Source: Ephemerocybe angulata (taxonomy: Eukaryota > Basidiomycota > Agaricomycetes > Agaricales > Psathyrellaceae). Taken from it: 64,000 nt of DNA. The notes under the pieces are model-generated. The model saw only the letters and a list, made by a program, of their open reading frames with translations, ran no database searches and was not told the origin of the DNA. The number at the start of each line of letters is the position of its first letter. Positions within the stretch are counted from its first letter, which is position 1. The translations under genes were made by a program, and so were the position numbers. Shown one piece after another: positions 30,828 through 43,864 of this stretch. The stretch spans positions 248,001-312,000 of the forward strand of contig JAACJK010000174.1 in the NCBI GenBank assembly GCA_013368325.1, given 5' to 3'.

Positions 30828-31699
30828 TCTGAAGGATAGTTGGGGAACCGAATAGTCGATCCGTCGTTGTGGGTGGCACCAAGCCAGACGGTGAGCTCAA
30901 CCTCTGAAACGATGAAGACGATGTGGCGAACGACGACAACGAGCGGGAGCAGAACCGGCGGCGGGTCCTTTGGCCCTAGTGGAGGGGGCGGAGTCAAAGG
31001 GGAAACAGACCGTTCCTTGGGTTATTTATTGTCTTTATACTCCGGACAACGTCACACCGGCCCGCAATGGTGTGATGGCTTAATTGATTTTGGGGTAGAC
31101 GCGTCGCGTGTCTCCTCACGTGTACGTGTTGTGAGCCCTTCAGAACCGTACAGGCAGGCAGGAGCTGGACCAAAGCTGGACAGTGTCAAGCTGAACTCTA
31201 CCTGCACGATACGAGACGATATTGGCTCTACTTCTGCCTAATATCGATGGCTTCTCTCCAAATACAAGGAAATTGAAGGAATAGAAACAACTGGTCCCGA
31301 GAACCTGCTGAGAACAAACATAGTTCCGACACTTTAATCGATTTTCCAACCCCAGACACTGAGACAAAGCAGAGGCACATCAGGGAATGCCGCACACCTC
31401 GAGGCATCCGGACAGAGAACTCGACCCACTTGAGGAACAAGCGCGACACGAGGTCCATCCGGCGCAGCACGTTGTCGGTGTTGTGACACGCGCTATTCGG
31501 ACTCTATTATTATACATAAGCGGTTTGAAGGCGGCGCGAGTTCTGAGGAAACAGACTGAGGCCAGAGCAGAGCCGTGCAGCCTCCAAATCTTGGGAAACT
31601 TTCAGAAGAAAGTGAATGATTGGGCTTCATGCTCAAGCTGCGGCTGAGTCTGAGATGAGCCATTTCCGGGATAAGGGCATAAGTAAACACTATAAGCCA

Positions 31700-32010
31700 T
31701 CCACCCTGGGGAATTCGCCGGTTATCCGCTGGATAGGAACCTGCCGATTTCCCCGGAGTACCCGGCGAACGTCTGCTGGGTATCAAGCTGTGTATTCCCT
31801 GGGCCCCCCAGTGACGGTCACTGGTTATTCACTGGGGGTGCACCCAGACGACATCCACGACCGCCATACAAGGCACCCAGCTGATTCCGGGGACATTCAC
31901 CGGAGTTCTGTTGTTTTAACCTGGGTGGGTCCAGTAGATAACCAGCAGCTTTTACTGGGCGTCATCCATAAGATATTACGGTACATTTACCATTAGATTA
32001 TCCAGTAAAT
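31700..32010. repeat. degenerate CCCAGTG-type repeat island
   Basis: Dense in variants of ccctgg, cccag, actggg and accggcg words. It contains a near-perfect palindrome ccagtgacggtcactgg and longer inverted arms (cccccagtga ... tcactggggg). It resembles the islands at 12.0 and 32.7 kb. Confidence 0.45.
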
Positions 32011-32659
32011 AGCCGGAAAATTCAATTCAGTCCACTCGGAGGGGGAGAACCACAACTATGTTCAATAAATCTCATGATATTGAGAGAGAGCATATACATC
32101 CAGGCTCCAGACTACCAGTAAACTAATCGCTGTACAGTAAACATTGTAACTACCGTAGAACCCTCATGTACACTCGCGCCAATGGGTAACCTCGCATCAG
32201 AAACACGGAACCGCAGAAGTTCAGCCGCCAGCGCCGTGCTGAGCCTCCGCTGAGCAGCGAGTGCGTCAGTATTGATGCTACACATTGCATGGCAGGACAA
32301 CTTACCCAGAAAGGATTGGGATACTGGGCGGGGAAGCGAATGCAGCGATGGGAGCGGCTGACAATCAGTTGGGGTGCAGGAGCAAGGGAATCACGGCCCA
32401 CCTGAACGTTGAACGATGGTTGCCTTGCAGACGAGTATACAGCACCGGAATGTATAAATGAGCAAAGGCGATATGAAGGAGGGCTTAATTACGCACCATA
32501 CACCCATTCTCCAATGCACGCCAAGACAGAAGCGGATATGGTGTTGAAACCTAACATGGCGGGGAGCAAGAGGAGTAAGTATTGGTCGAGCACCCGCGGG
32601 CTCCGATCTATAGCTACTATATTGGAGCTCCGCTTGAATGGACTTGACGATCAGAAGGA

Positions 32660-32880
32660 TTGGTGCCCGGTATACCCAGTGGCCACCCAGTGCACCCATG
32701 ACCCAGTGCATGCCCAGGATACCCAGTGGCCACCCAGTGCCCCCAGTCTATGCCCAGGACACCCAGTGAATGCCCCGAAGATGAATCCAGCTGATATCCA
32801 GGTGCCCAGGGGACTCCCGAGGACTCCCAGCGGAAAACCGGAGACACCCAGCAGATGCCCTGGGGATTTGACCGGGTGGA
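32660..32880. repeat. degenerate CCCAGTG repeat island with an exact 22-bp direct repeat
   Basis: A 22-bp word beginning atacccagtggcc occurs exactly at 32672-32693 and 32719-32740. Around it acccagtg, tgcccagga and related words recur every 10-20 bp. It is not a microsatellite of fixed period. Confidence 0.6.
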
Positions 32881-33328
32881 TGGCTTACAGTGAAAGTACC
32901 ATAAGATATCATGCAGTTCGCACACTGAGCGAAGAAATGGGACTTGTATTCCTACATCGGACGCAGTTAGTCCAGAAATGCAGAAATAAGGGGACCGTGG
33001 TTCCTCGGCCGACTTGGAGTTGGCGCCTGGGCGCTTGGGCGCTTAAATTACATCGCTCGGTTTCTTCCGTTCCAAGCTCCCACGCTCTAAGCAATCGACT
33101 TGAACGACGAAGTGGTCGGTATTACCACCCCTGGGTCACGGCTGCTTGCCCGCGCCCACCTCCTTGCAAAACCAGGGTATTCTTATAAGCTAGATGGCTG
33201 ACCCCATGACTATTACTGATGCACTACTTCCATCTGCGATAACAGAGCACCCCTATATGAATAGCGGAGACGGATTCGGGGTTTACGCAATCAAGCATAA
33301 GCATAGACTCAAGCTCAAGAAGTACAGG

Positions 33329-33336
33329 TATATAAT
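33329..33336 (+). promoter_or_regulatory. TATA box of the P450 gene
   Basis: TATATAAT 44-51 bp before the P450 start codon. Confidence 0.55.
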
Positions 33337-33379
33337 AGGGCTTCGTGCGACGTGAGGGCGGCTTTAGACTTCCTAAGCT

Positions 33380-35281
33380 ATGGCGACCGCCAACATCCCC
33401 CCACTGATGCCACCTGCCATCGTTACATCGCTGGTGGTATATCTCGCCGCCATCTGCACATACCGACTCTTCTTTCATCCACTATCCCGTTTTCCAGGCC
33501 CCAGGCTCGCTGCTGTGACGGATGTATATGCTGCATGGTACGAGGTCGTGAAGAAGGGAGAGATAGTGCATGAGCTGGACCGTCTTCACAAAGACTATGG
33601 TACGCCGAGCTTTCTCTGCAAACTCGCTTGTGTTCTCTGACCACGATGAATGTTACAGGACCAATTGTATGGATCGGACCTGGAAAGGTATGCAAGCTAT
33701 ATTGAAAGTGAAGCAAGCACATGTCTGACAAGATAACACCTAGCTTCATTTCAACACTCCGAAAGCCTTCGATGATATCTACCGTTCTCCCAAGCTTATT
33801 AAACCAGGATCCTTCTACGACGCCTTCCAGATGAGGCAGTCCTGCTTTGGATTTTCAGACCCACGCTTAGCCAAGGAGAGGAGGGAGATAATTGGACCTC
33901 TTTTCTCGCGTAAGGCCGTACTAAGGCTCGAAGATGTTGTCCAAGACGTGGTATGTATCCTACTTGCCTTAAGATGTCGTGTATCTTGCTTACCAGTTGA
34001 ACAAGGTGGATCGTCTAGTCTCAGAACTCTCCAAGTACCCCTCAAACGACACCGTCAACCTCCGCCACGGCCTCATGGCCGCCTCCCTAGAAGTCATAAC
34101 CACCTACTGCTTCGCCAAAGAATACCACGCGCTCGAATACCCCGCCTTCAAACACCCCGTCATTCCCGCCCTGGAGTCCGTCAGCATGCACGTACTCTAC
34201 TTTGCCATGATGTACCTTCCGTTCCTCGAGAAGATCGTCTTCGGCATGCCCGAGTGGCTGGCAAAGCGGCTTGGAGCTGGGTCGGGCGACATGCAAGATC
34301 TGTTTGGGGCGATCGTCAAGCAAGTGGATGAGGTGCTGAATGACCCTTTGGCGGTGGAGAGAGCTGAACACGAGATTATATATCATCACCTTCTGAGTGC
34401 GGGCACTGTGGAGAAGGGAGGGAAGCCACCTTCAAGGCAATCGCTTATTGGTGAGGCGAGTTCTATGATTGAAGCAGGTACAGAGACGATCGCGAATGCT
34501 TGTACGGTGGCCTGTTTTTATATCTTACGGAGTCCCGACATTGAAAGGAGACTGAGGGATGAGTTGATTGGTGCTTGGTCAGAGGCGCACATGCCTTTGG
34601 AGCGGTTGGAGAAGCTTCCATACCTAGTGAGTCGTTGTCGTTTTCGCCGCTCACATAAGTGCCAACTGCGCCATAACAGACTGCAGTAATCAAGGAGGGC
34701 CTCCGCCTATCGCATGGCGTTGTCACCCCAATTCCTCGACAAGCCCACGATGGAGTTGTCATAGACGGAGTCGGTATTCCATCTGGTGTACGAAATTCCA
34801 TCCTCCCAGAATCGCCTTCACTAATCCGCAATCGCACAGACAATCGTAACCATGGGACATACGTTCATGCATCTGAGCCCGGAGCTATTCGAAGATCCCC
34901 TCGTGTTCAATCCAGAGCGATGGTTGACCGGCGACGCCCAGGATAAACACATCGTGTCCTTCTCCCGAGGTCCAAGGGTGTGCTTAGGCGTCAAGTAAGC
35001 GAAGCTCCATTACTGACCCTCGCTGCAGGGCGCTAATCAGCTATTCTAGTCTTGCATGGGCCGAGCTCTACCTCATCCTCGGCAACCTATTCCGAAAGGT
35101 ACAGATGGAACTACCCGAAGACAGGTACGTCAATCTCAGGCGTTCACCTGCGCTGGCTCCCAAGAAATGGGTACTCACCGATGATCTCAGGCCCGAACGT
35201 CTTGAGTATCATGAGCTCTTCACGCCTCATTACAAGGGAGATCCATTGCAAGTACATATCCGAAAGCTGGCAGATCAATGA
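33380..35281 (+). CDS. cytochrome P450 monooxygenase
   Basis: Eight exons: 33380-33599, 33659-33687, 33744-33950, 33997-34626, 34680-34787, 34840-34994, 35050-35124 and 35191-35281; 504 residues. An N-terminal membrane anchor (IVTSLVVYLAAICTYRLFF) precedes HPLSRFPGPRLAAVT. The I-helix oxygen site is AGTET, ExxR is EGLR (368-371), PERW follows at about 423, and the heme loop FSRGPRVCLG holds Cys446. The FFHPLSRFPGPRL start and overall pattern resemble the trichodiene-oxygenase-like P450s common in fungi. The last intron (35125-35190, 66 bp) is in frame; splicing it gives RPERLEYHELFTPHYKGDPL, a usual P450 end. It acts in the ER membrane with a P450 reductase. The substrate cannot be read from sequence, and no biosynthetic cluster surrounds it. 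Confidence 0.9.
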
Positions 35282-36039
35282 GTTTTGGAGATATATTGAC
35301 CTTTCGACGACTCGGGCCCACCAGGTACAGCTAGTCACAGAATGCACTTTCTAGTACCCAGATGTTTGGTTGAGTAGACAGGTGAACCAGATAGTAAACT
35401 TTGACGTTGCTGGATGGTAGTATCGCGCCTGAATTTGGTATAGTGTGCCATACAATGCTGGAAAGCAGAGGAGAGGCGGTAAGCATCGTCGACGAGAACC
35501 AGATAGGACTGCCGACATAGTGCCCAGCGCCGTCGCGGTCAAAGCAGTGCACCATCTCGAGGACGATGGATCCTTCGGGCATAATACAACGAGACTTTGA
35601 ACGACCAGCGCCGTTTCAATCATGCGTCACGACACAAGCCTTCAGAGAGTGCCATCCTTCCGCCTACAGACACGTCGCGAGGAACCATGCTGTTGGAATC
35701 TTCACTGAGAGCGGATCTATCCCAAGGCGTATCTCCATCTGCAAGAGTCCAGGGTTTGCTGAGGTGAACAGAGTATGCGCTCGCTCGACTTGCAATCCCA
35801 GGTATTCAAAGAGCCAGCAATTATCCGGGGGTACTCAGATATCAGCATTCCCTCCCAGTTCTTGCACGAAAGTGGACATAGTAACTGAGATCCTTCGGAC
35901 GGCGAGCCCTCGCAGTCGACGGCCATATATGACCTCAGTTATTCGCAGTCTCTCCGAGGTTGGAGGTTTCGACCAGACTAGACGCAAGTACTAGCATCGA
36001 TGTGCTGGGCCAGGGAAGATCCAGATGTGAGGGGCCGTG
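35282..36039. other. gap between the P450 and the CHAT relic
   Basis: Open frames on both strands (for example 35566-35994 +, 35331-35582 -) overlap, with no motif. The stretch may hold further, unrecognisable parts of the CHAT relic that follows. Confidence 0.35.
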
Positions 36040-36810
36040 TCGAAGCTGAATGTGGAGCCCAGCTCGTCTGTTTGAACGGACCTCGCGTATCTGTAACCCT
36101 CTATGCTGCATGAGACCAGTGGGGAGGAGGCAAAACAACCTCCAATTCCCCGTCTCATCCTGCATTCCGGATATCAGCAGCGCCACCAGTCGAGTTAGTG
36201 GGCCACACACCTCGAGTACCATCATCGCCACCCAAGGCCCAACCGAGAACGAGGAAACCAGCAGCATCCACCCGAATCCAACGACTAGGATCTCCGCAAT
36301 ACATGACTAGAAAGTGGACAAGCAGCGGCGGCGATGGTAATGCAGAACCTAGCGCAGTTTGGGTGTATCCCCATAGCGTGCCCCGCCGCGCAGGATGCTA
36401 AAGAACCCCTCCCGAATGGGGATTTCCTTCAGTCTGGAACGCTGGAGCTCTCGATCGACGATGGACATCAAGGTGCAACCTAACGAGCGCAGCATAACCC
36501 TTGTTCCCGGGGTCCTTCAGGCCAAAAGGCGAGGATGGGAAAGGCGAAGCTACAGCCGGTCAGAGGAACTTGGGAGCAGACATGACGGCTGCGGGGTTTC
36601 GCGGCGTCGTCGAGACAATATAGGCATGCGACCCGGCATTGCGCAGCGTTTCTAATGACCAAGAGCTTTCCATATTGACGCAGCTGGGTGGAGAGTCGGC
36701 GTTGACGGTGTGCATGCTGCGGCACCGTTGTGCAGCAGTTACGCACAGAGCTGGATGACTCGGAGAATGCACATTTGACATGGGCTCCGTACGTGCATTT
36801 TTCCCTCTGA
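36040..36810 (+). pseudogene. relic of a CHAT-domain protein
   Basis: Translated in several frames, this segment follows the end of the CHAT protein at 61388-64000 piece by piece. NGPRVSVTLYAA matches TGPLVFLPLHAA, VSSCIPDISSATSR matches VSSYIPNISILTSR, and MVMQNLAQFGCIPIACPAAQDAKEP matches the ENMAQYSCIHMACHAVQDDEEP region (compared in parts). TAAGFRGVVETI matches LAAGYRGVVGTM, and QQLRTELDDSENAHLTW matches QQLRAELGDSEDALLTW, with the same stop context. The catalytic His position (MACHA) reads ACPA. Multiple frame changes and stops show that it is dead. It lies on the opposite strand to the intact gene. Confidence 0.8.
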
Positions 36811-39800
36811 AACGATGTTAGAAGATAGTTTTAGAATCCACGACGTGCGTAGCTACATACCTGGGGAACGAACGGGGCTATCGACACCATGAAGCGAGAA
36901 AATTGCGTCGCCAGTTTGGTACTTGGATTTTCCCGCTCACAATAAACTGAAGTTGATCGAAATATCCACTAGCGAATCGAGACGGAACATTTCAGAGACG
37001 TTAAAGAGCAGATATTTGCGATAAAATTGGCGAAGGAGGGTTTCCTTGTCGTGGTTGAAAGACAAGAGTGATGGGATGGCCGGTTGGTTGGACAAGGGCT
37101 TGGTTGAGGTTAGGGTTCGGTTCGGAACCACAGCCGAGCCGGAGAGCGGCAATAGGCGCATCATTGGGCGCTTAAGCCCATCGCTGACCAGACCCGCCAG
37201 TTGAGCGCAACGCGCCATCGGCATCCAGAGTTGAAGGTCAAGGGCCCATCTCACGAATGGTGTGTATCCTTGGAGGGGCTGATAACTCTTATCGTTAGAC
37301 AACCGGATGATGTCTACAGAGATGAAGCTCCGGGACCGGGATGGAATTTGGATGGAATATGTACACGATCGAAAGGCTATGATCCGTATGTAAATCTTCA
37401 TTCATGGGCGGCTAATAACACCTCGGGCGCCTGTGAGTATGAGGGCTATTGACTGCGGCGTTGTCTGATGTGATTGAATGTGATTTTGAGGGTTCAAAGG
37501 CTTTCAAGGGTCTATATTGGGTACGGGCAGTGAGCCCTGCACATCCGTATGGTTTTCTGGATGAGAAACCCATAATCCCGTGCCTTAAAAGCTCGAAGCC
37601 ACCATAGGATATCTGCATCACCCTGCACCCACTATGAAGTTCAAAGAATGAGGGTTATGGCTGAGGTATGCCACCAGCTATTCACCTCAGTGCTTAGACA
37701 CCTCCATCGGGATCCTGGCACCAAAAGAGCCGAAGGGCCGACCATCTATCATCACTTGAATTTCCCTTCCTGCACCTCCTCAGAGCTCACCCTGCTCTCC
37801 GAATTCCGCCATCGACATACGTCAAACGCACCCGACCCCATCCGTCAACCCACACCAACATGGCTCCCTCTCCCCAACCTACCACATCGCCGGCCGCATT
37901 GAGAACGAAATCCCACAGAACAATAGACGAGGAGCTTATAGTCTAACCATCTAGGGAAAGTGTGAAGGCCCAACCTGGTGCACACGACAGCTTTGGGGGA
38001 AATGACTCATTAGGAGGGCAACATTCACTCGTTTTTGAGGGGTCACTGTGATGTGGTCTGATGAGAGGGAACGTGGAGGGTCAGCTGGTTGGAATTTCGA
38101 TGGATTTGGTAGTGGCGAGAGCTTATAACGCTTGGGGATGCACCTCCATCTACCTCCATCTTTCAAGTTCTGTATGGAGTGCGAGGCTTGATATGTGCTG
38201 CAAAAGGAAGTGATATGTGTACGTAGAGGTGGGAACGGCCGTGCGTGCTTTGGGAAGGTGTAGAGTCAAGAGGTGGATGTTTGCGTTGAGCTCGGAGCGA
38301 AGGTACGTCGTGGAATAAGGAAGGCAGTGGTGAAGGCTACTCCAACATCCTGCGACCGCGATAGCGGACACTTCGATAGTGACCGAGTTTGATCCCGAGT
38401 GGTGTTGAGGATGGCCCCGAGGATGGAGCCTTCGAGCGCGAGCAATAATATTGGTATTAGGCCCGTCTTGTTTACGCTCCATAGAGTGTGCCAGCTGACT
38501 GTGGGTCGTATAGATTGGATGGGTGAGGTACATACACATGTGGTGGGGACGTGGTATCTATTGGAGTGGCCTTCAGTTTAGAAAGAAGCGGTGCTGCTTC
38601 GAACCCGGGCGCTAACCGCACAGGCAGAGTGGACGGCGCTGTGGAGACGACGTGGAGTGAAGAGTACAATATCTATCTACTTTTAGCGTCTGTAGCTGCA
38701 GGTGGAGTGCGACACACCACTCTCATTCTGATACTTACCCAGCCCCTACGAATCCTGCGTTGAGGCTACGAGTTTCTGCAACCCGCAAGAAGTAACTGGG
38801 GGCTGGAGTAGAGTTAAGTGCCCGCCCCTCCATTGGCAATACTCCGGCTATCTTATCCACAATCCACAACAACGTTGCCACATCCGTGGGTACACTCAAC
38901 ATCCCCGCCGTAGAGACAGGCACCAGTTAGCCCCAGCAACGCCTCAAACCACACCCAGCAACGCGAAGCACTCCACCCATACCAACCAGCCAACCAACCA
39001 TCTATCATCTCATCGAAGGAGTTAAGGGGCACCGATTGCCCAGTGCTACTAAAGTACATGACGTCCGTCTGGTTCCTGATAGGAGGCGCCACCAAGCATC
39101 TATTGATAGCACTTAACGTCCAAAGAAGCTCGATCGCGTGAAGAAGAAATTAGAGCAAAGAAGAGTTGGGACTCGGAAGAGGACTCAGTGTAGGTAGGGA
39201 GGGGCAAGGGCGGATGAAGTAGGTGGGTGGAGTTCGTAGATTCAGACGCCGTGGTGGCGATCGCGAATTCAACCTCGAGCGCTCCAGGTGGGGTCGCGTG
39301 ACTGACCGGGTCATCGCGTACTAGGTGAGTGGGTGGGTAGATGAGCAGAATTTAGTCAATTTGGGAAAATTGGGAAAAGAGGAGAAAGGTACAGTGTGCT
39401 AAGCTTGCTCCGGGCGATGCACAGATTCTCGCCCGAGGAATGTGTCTGGTATCGTATTCGACTTTCCATGCATAGGTCTTATGGACAAGTGGATAAACCT
39501 GAGAAAGTTCTTTACTGGATACATGCGGTCGAGGTATCTTGTGGCTTGGAGTGTAATATATCTATGGAGGGGCGTAATGGCTCAAGTTTAGCTTGCTACT
39601 TGAGGTGATATATGGAGGAGAGAGACGTCGGTCGGTGGCCCAATTCGAGCGATGCATATACGTCCCCGCGGACATCACGCTTTCGACGAAGTCCTTACCC
39701 CCGTCGCTCCAGTAGCTGAAACTGCCGCACCGACCAAGGTACACTCCCAGAGCCCAAATCCGAGACGGTCCAGAGCGAGTCCAAGAATGAAGCGGAATAG

Positions 39801-42800
39801 ACTCTGAATCGTCGGTGCATTGTCAATGGGCATAGGCAAACCTAAATCTAAATCCAATCTAATCTTGACTCGGTATGGAAGCAGCCGGCTGCTTGACAGT
39901 ACACGTCCGCGTCAATCCTGATGCCTGTATTGAAATGAAAGCCCAGATCCATCCATCAGTGTTCTCTATGTATCTTAATTATGTAGGTGGGGTGGATCGG
40001 TCGGTCGGTCAGTCGTACGATTGTGTTAAGTATGTCTTGCCCACGTTGAAGGGACTTTGTTGGACGAAGGTAAGTGAGCCTGACAAAGACTCTCGGTGTG
40101 TCGCACCAGGCATAACTTGTGAGCGACGACCCACGATAATAATTGACCTCAGGCCTCGTCGCGCTGATCATGCAGAGTGGCGACGTCTAACTTCACCTTC
40201 ACCGGAATCGTGATCCGGTTTGCGTACAATGAAAACAGCGCTGCGTCTCCGGATGCACCCAATGCTTATTCCCCGACGCCGAAGGGAGCCTATTCGCAAC
40301 TCGTCGCATCTCAAAGCGCTGGCAGTGCAAGTTCCACAATGATTAAATCAGCTTACCTCGCACAGAGGATTCAAGGAACTAGGTTTCCTTTTCCTATATC
40401 GAGCGGTGCGGTGCGATGATGAGCACTGCAATCTGGGGTATGTACCTACAAATGTTTAACATAAAGGTGAGGTGTATTAGGATGAAGTGAGATGAAGTGT
40501 GCACAGAACACGAACTTTGTATGGATACCTTGATGTACTACCGTCGCGATGTAGGGCTGTGCGGCGGTGCGATGGTATTCCGAGATGTCGGACTCGTAAG
40601 GTTTGGAGAGACCGGAACATAAAAGGATGTTCATTAGGTTACGCTCGCTGAGGGGATAAGGTTATACCTTACATACGAACATACTACACAGTCTCCCAGT
40701 CAACCGTTGAGACGGTTGAACCCGGCAGAAGCATTGAAGCCTAAGCACGTTTTGAACGGCTGTGTCCCCACAACAACTCTCAACAACCTGCATTGACAAC
40801 CTAGATACACCGCACAAACGCAACATACAGAGTAATCAGTCTGGCCACCCGAAACGAGGTGCGAATAGGCGTTACGAGAAGCGCCGGGACGCACCCGGCC
40901 TTCAACGGTGGTGATAGCAGGGCGAACAAGTTAACCACTGAAGGAAAGCCATGAATATGGATAGAGCCGTTCGTTACGGTACCCACAGCCAGCTATCCAT
41001 CTATCTACACTATCTAAGGAGCATCTTATCAGCTCTACATACAGTCGTATGAGTTGTGCCGTAGTACTGCGGCTCACGAATCTCAATGTCTTTGGTTGAG
41101 AGAAGCAAGGGGGTGTCAAAGCAACGCGACGCTCGGTGATCGTCGGTTTCTAACAGAAGAGAAAGACGTCGAGGAATTGTCGGATCGACGGTCGTGTCTA
41201 GATCCAGAGTCTCGAGGAGGCTCAGGGCGAGGTCGAAATACATAAGAAGGAAGAAGGAAGAAGGAAGAAGGAGGAAGGACAGAGGAAGAAGGACAGAGGA
41301 AGAAGGGAGGATAACGTCAGCCCAACCCTCGAATTCCATCAAATCAAATGAAAGCCAAGTACACCCTTCTGTCAATTGAACTTCTTTGCATTGTCTTTGC
41401 ATGTTAGGAAGACATCTACATAAGCATGTAAGCATGTTCTGAGAACTTTGATTTGACTTTTACCGGTCACTTCTACTTGATAAATGCGGTACAGTTAGAC
41501 AATGTGCTACATACCATGTTCAAACTTCTTCTTCGTGGGTTGGTATGCTTTGACCGAGGACATGGCAACAAAGTATAGTATGTACTCCATACGTTCCGGG
41601 ACATCTTGAAACTTGAAGGCCGGACAGAGGCCTTATGTAGTATAATGTAGGCTTTTAGGATTCTGGGGTGCGAAGTCTACGCTTGCCATGGAAGACCGTA
41701 TGGGCTCGGTCATGGGATAACAATGGAACTACGCAGAACACACCTACCGCTTATTTAATCACGATCATACGCAGGACTCGACAAGAGAAGGAAGTCGCAG
41801 CTAGGGGTAAGAGTTAGAACAAGCGCCCGAGGCGCCATGGCAGGGCTGCTACGTATTAACATCAATCCCGCCGTCGCCGCGTCGGGGTTCGACTAATCGA
41901 GCGCTCAACATCCGGAAACACAAGAACATACGACATAAACAAGCCTGAGAAGCGCCCTACCGTATTGTACAGCACTCAATTATCCCGTAAGTAAGAGAAG
42001 AAGTTGTAGAGAGAATAATACACCCAATCCATTGTCCCATTCCGTTTCCATCAATCCCGCCGCCTGCCTCTCGGCCTCGTAAGAACGAGAACGAGCGACA
42101 CATCGCACACACACCAATTACGGCCACACCGGACGTCGTGCCGCTACATCTATAGGTAATACACATGGGCGTTGCGCTCGAACAATTGTCAGGTAATGTG
42201 CGCGTCGCGCCTCGTGCCCCGGTCGGACATGTACAATACAACGACGACAGAAGACCTGTGTCCCTCTGTGTCAATGAATGTCAGAACATCAAAGGATGTG
42301 TTAGTGTGTCAAGAGTTACGCGGAGGCTGTTAATAGTTATGTATTAGTTGTAATTTTTGGGTTTGTTTTGTTCGTTTTGTTGCGACGGGGTGCGATGCGA
42401 TGCGATGCGACGGCGGGTGGGGCGGGGCGGGGTGGGTGATGAAGTATCAGAAGGAGGACTGCGGTGTGGATGATGTATTGAAACTGACGCGTAGGGAAGT
42501 GAAGGGCTTTTGGAGATGAAAGGAGGGGATGGAGGGAGATAAGAGACGAAACGGAACCAAACGAGTGATTTGCACTCCCGTTCCCGCACTCGAGTGCGGT
42601 GTGTCGGGCTATCATCCAGTACATAACGAAACTCTCGCTGTGAAGCAGCAGAAGGGGAAGACACGACTTGGATGGAGGACGAAGCGCAATCACAAAAGGA
42701 AAGCGAAACAAAACAAGAACCCTTGAAGCGATCCCGCGAGGCTTGCACGTAGATTACGACAACGAGCCACAGGCGAGTGGCAGGACAATGAAGGGCGCAC

Positions 42801-43746
42801 GAGCCCTGATAACGACCGGTTACGAAAGGGTACATACTTCATATGATAGGTATGGAACGTGGAGAGAAGTCAAGGGTCCAATACAAAAAATTTCGCGCAC
42901 ACAATTGCAACGCCTGAAAGACTGGCAGTTCTGTGATGGGGCTGGAGGCTGGGTTCCTTACCTCAGTCCTCCATACTCGTCCAAGTTCATCTACTTGGTC
43001 ACCCGCTGATGCGCCCCAACGAGTACACCGACAGTCCTATGTAGTCAGTCAGTCACTCAGTGCTGTGTTCCAAGACAGGTGGAGAGCGGAGCAAGGAAGC
43101 GCCCGCGCGTTCGAGTGAATTCCAGACACGGTGACTAATGTGATTAGGTGTGATCGGTGCTGTGTGATCAATGTGATGGGGTGATGACATCGCCTCGTGG
43201 AACAGTGCCGAGGCACGTCGGGCAACGGACGGACGATCGGGCGGGCGACGCACCGCAGGATCCATCCGTCTCCGCTGCGACGATGACGACGGTGTCGGGA
43301 AACACGGTGGAGAGAGACAGCTGTGGAAGGAGAGTCAGACGGGGTCTAGGAGCGTCCCGCCATCCCTAGACTTTCGAATCGAAGAAGCAGGGTCGCGCGC
43401 ACAATAAGGTGGGCAGGTATGGAAGAAGGACGGTCGAAGACGGGTGTGCAATGAATGCATCCCAGCGCACGGACCATTTGTCTATGACGACGACGCGATC
43501 AGAAATCTGGCCCAACGCGGCAAGCAGCAATGATCCTGATTGGGGATGGCCCAATTCAATAAGCCGGTGACTCGGCCGGCCACAGCACGTGGTGTCGCTG
43601 AACCCTGCACTGAGTCGAGTCGATCGGCCCCCAGATCCCCTGCATCCAAAAGCGGCACGCAATTGATTGATGGGGAATCTCCTGGAATCTCCAGATCCAA
43701 CGGTCGGCGGTGCTTTTGTTCTGCCAGCCAGCCAGCGGTGCCTGCC
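36811..43746. other. 6.9 kb without a supported gene
   Basis: No frame shows a domain, a signal peptide or splice-consistent growth. I looked at 38735-39095 (-), 42344-42835 (-) and 42668-43009 (+), the longest frames, and found only shadow-like sequence. The interval contains one purine microsatellite and a short (gcgat)n plus G-rich stretch at about 42390-42440. Confidence 0.45.
41244..41310 (+). repeat. GAAGGAA-type purine microsatellite
   Basis: A run of gaaggaa/aggacagaggaa units about 65 bp long with a strict purine bias on the + strand. Confidence 0.8.
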
Positions 43747-43754
43747 ATATAAGG
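43747..43754 (+). promoter_or_regulatory. TATA-like box of the 306-residue gene
   Basis: ATATAAGG about 111-118 bp before the start codon at 43865. Confidence 0.4.
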
Positions 43755-43864
43755 ACGACACCCTGCCCGTCGAACTCGCCTCTCCTATCTCCCTGCCCGC
43801 CGACCACCACCACCACTCGCACAACGCTTTCGTCTCTCGCCTGCATCTTACTCTAATTACACTA

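Larger units (their letters stand above)
30828..33328. other. 2.5 kb intergenic with two degenerate repeat islands
   Basis: No frame has a motif. The 259-codon + strand frame at 32409-33188 runs through one of the repeat islands and is best explained by it. The two islands are listed separately. The rest is unremarkable. Confidence 0.45.

Noticed and set aside
32660..32880. Possible CRISPR-like array
   Set aside because: Repeats are degenerate and irregularly spaced, and the genome is eukaryotic.
32409..33188. 259-codon + strand frame
   Set aside because: It passes through the CCCAGTG repeat island and has no domain; the repeat explains its openness.
35331..35623. Minus-strand frames that read like a conserved protein
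   Set aside because: No family match that I could name, interrupted frames, and position next to the CHAT relic; left as unexplained.
38735..39095. Two overlapping minus-strand frames
   Set aside because: They could be joined only by guesswork; no motif, start or splice support.
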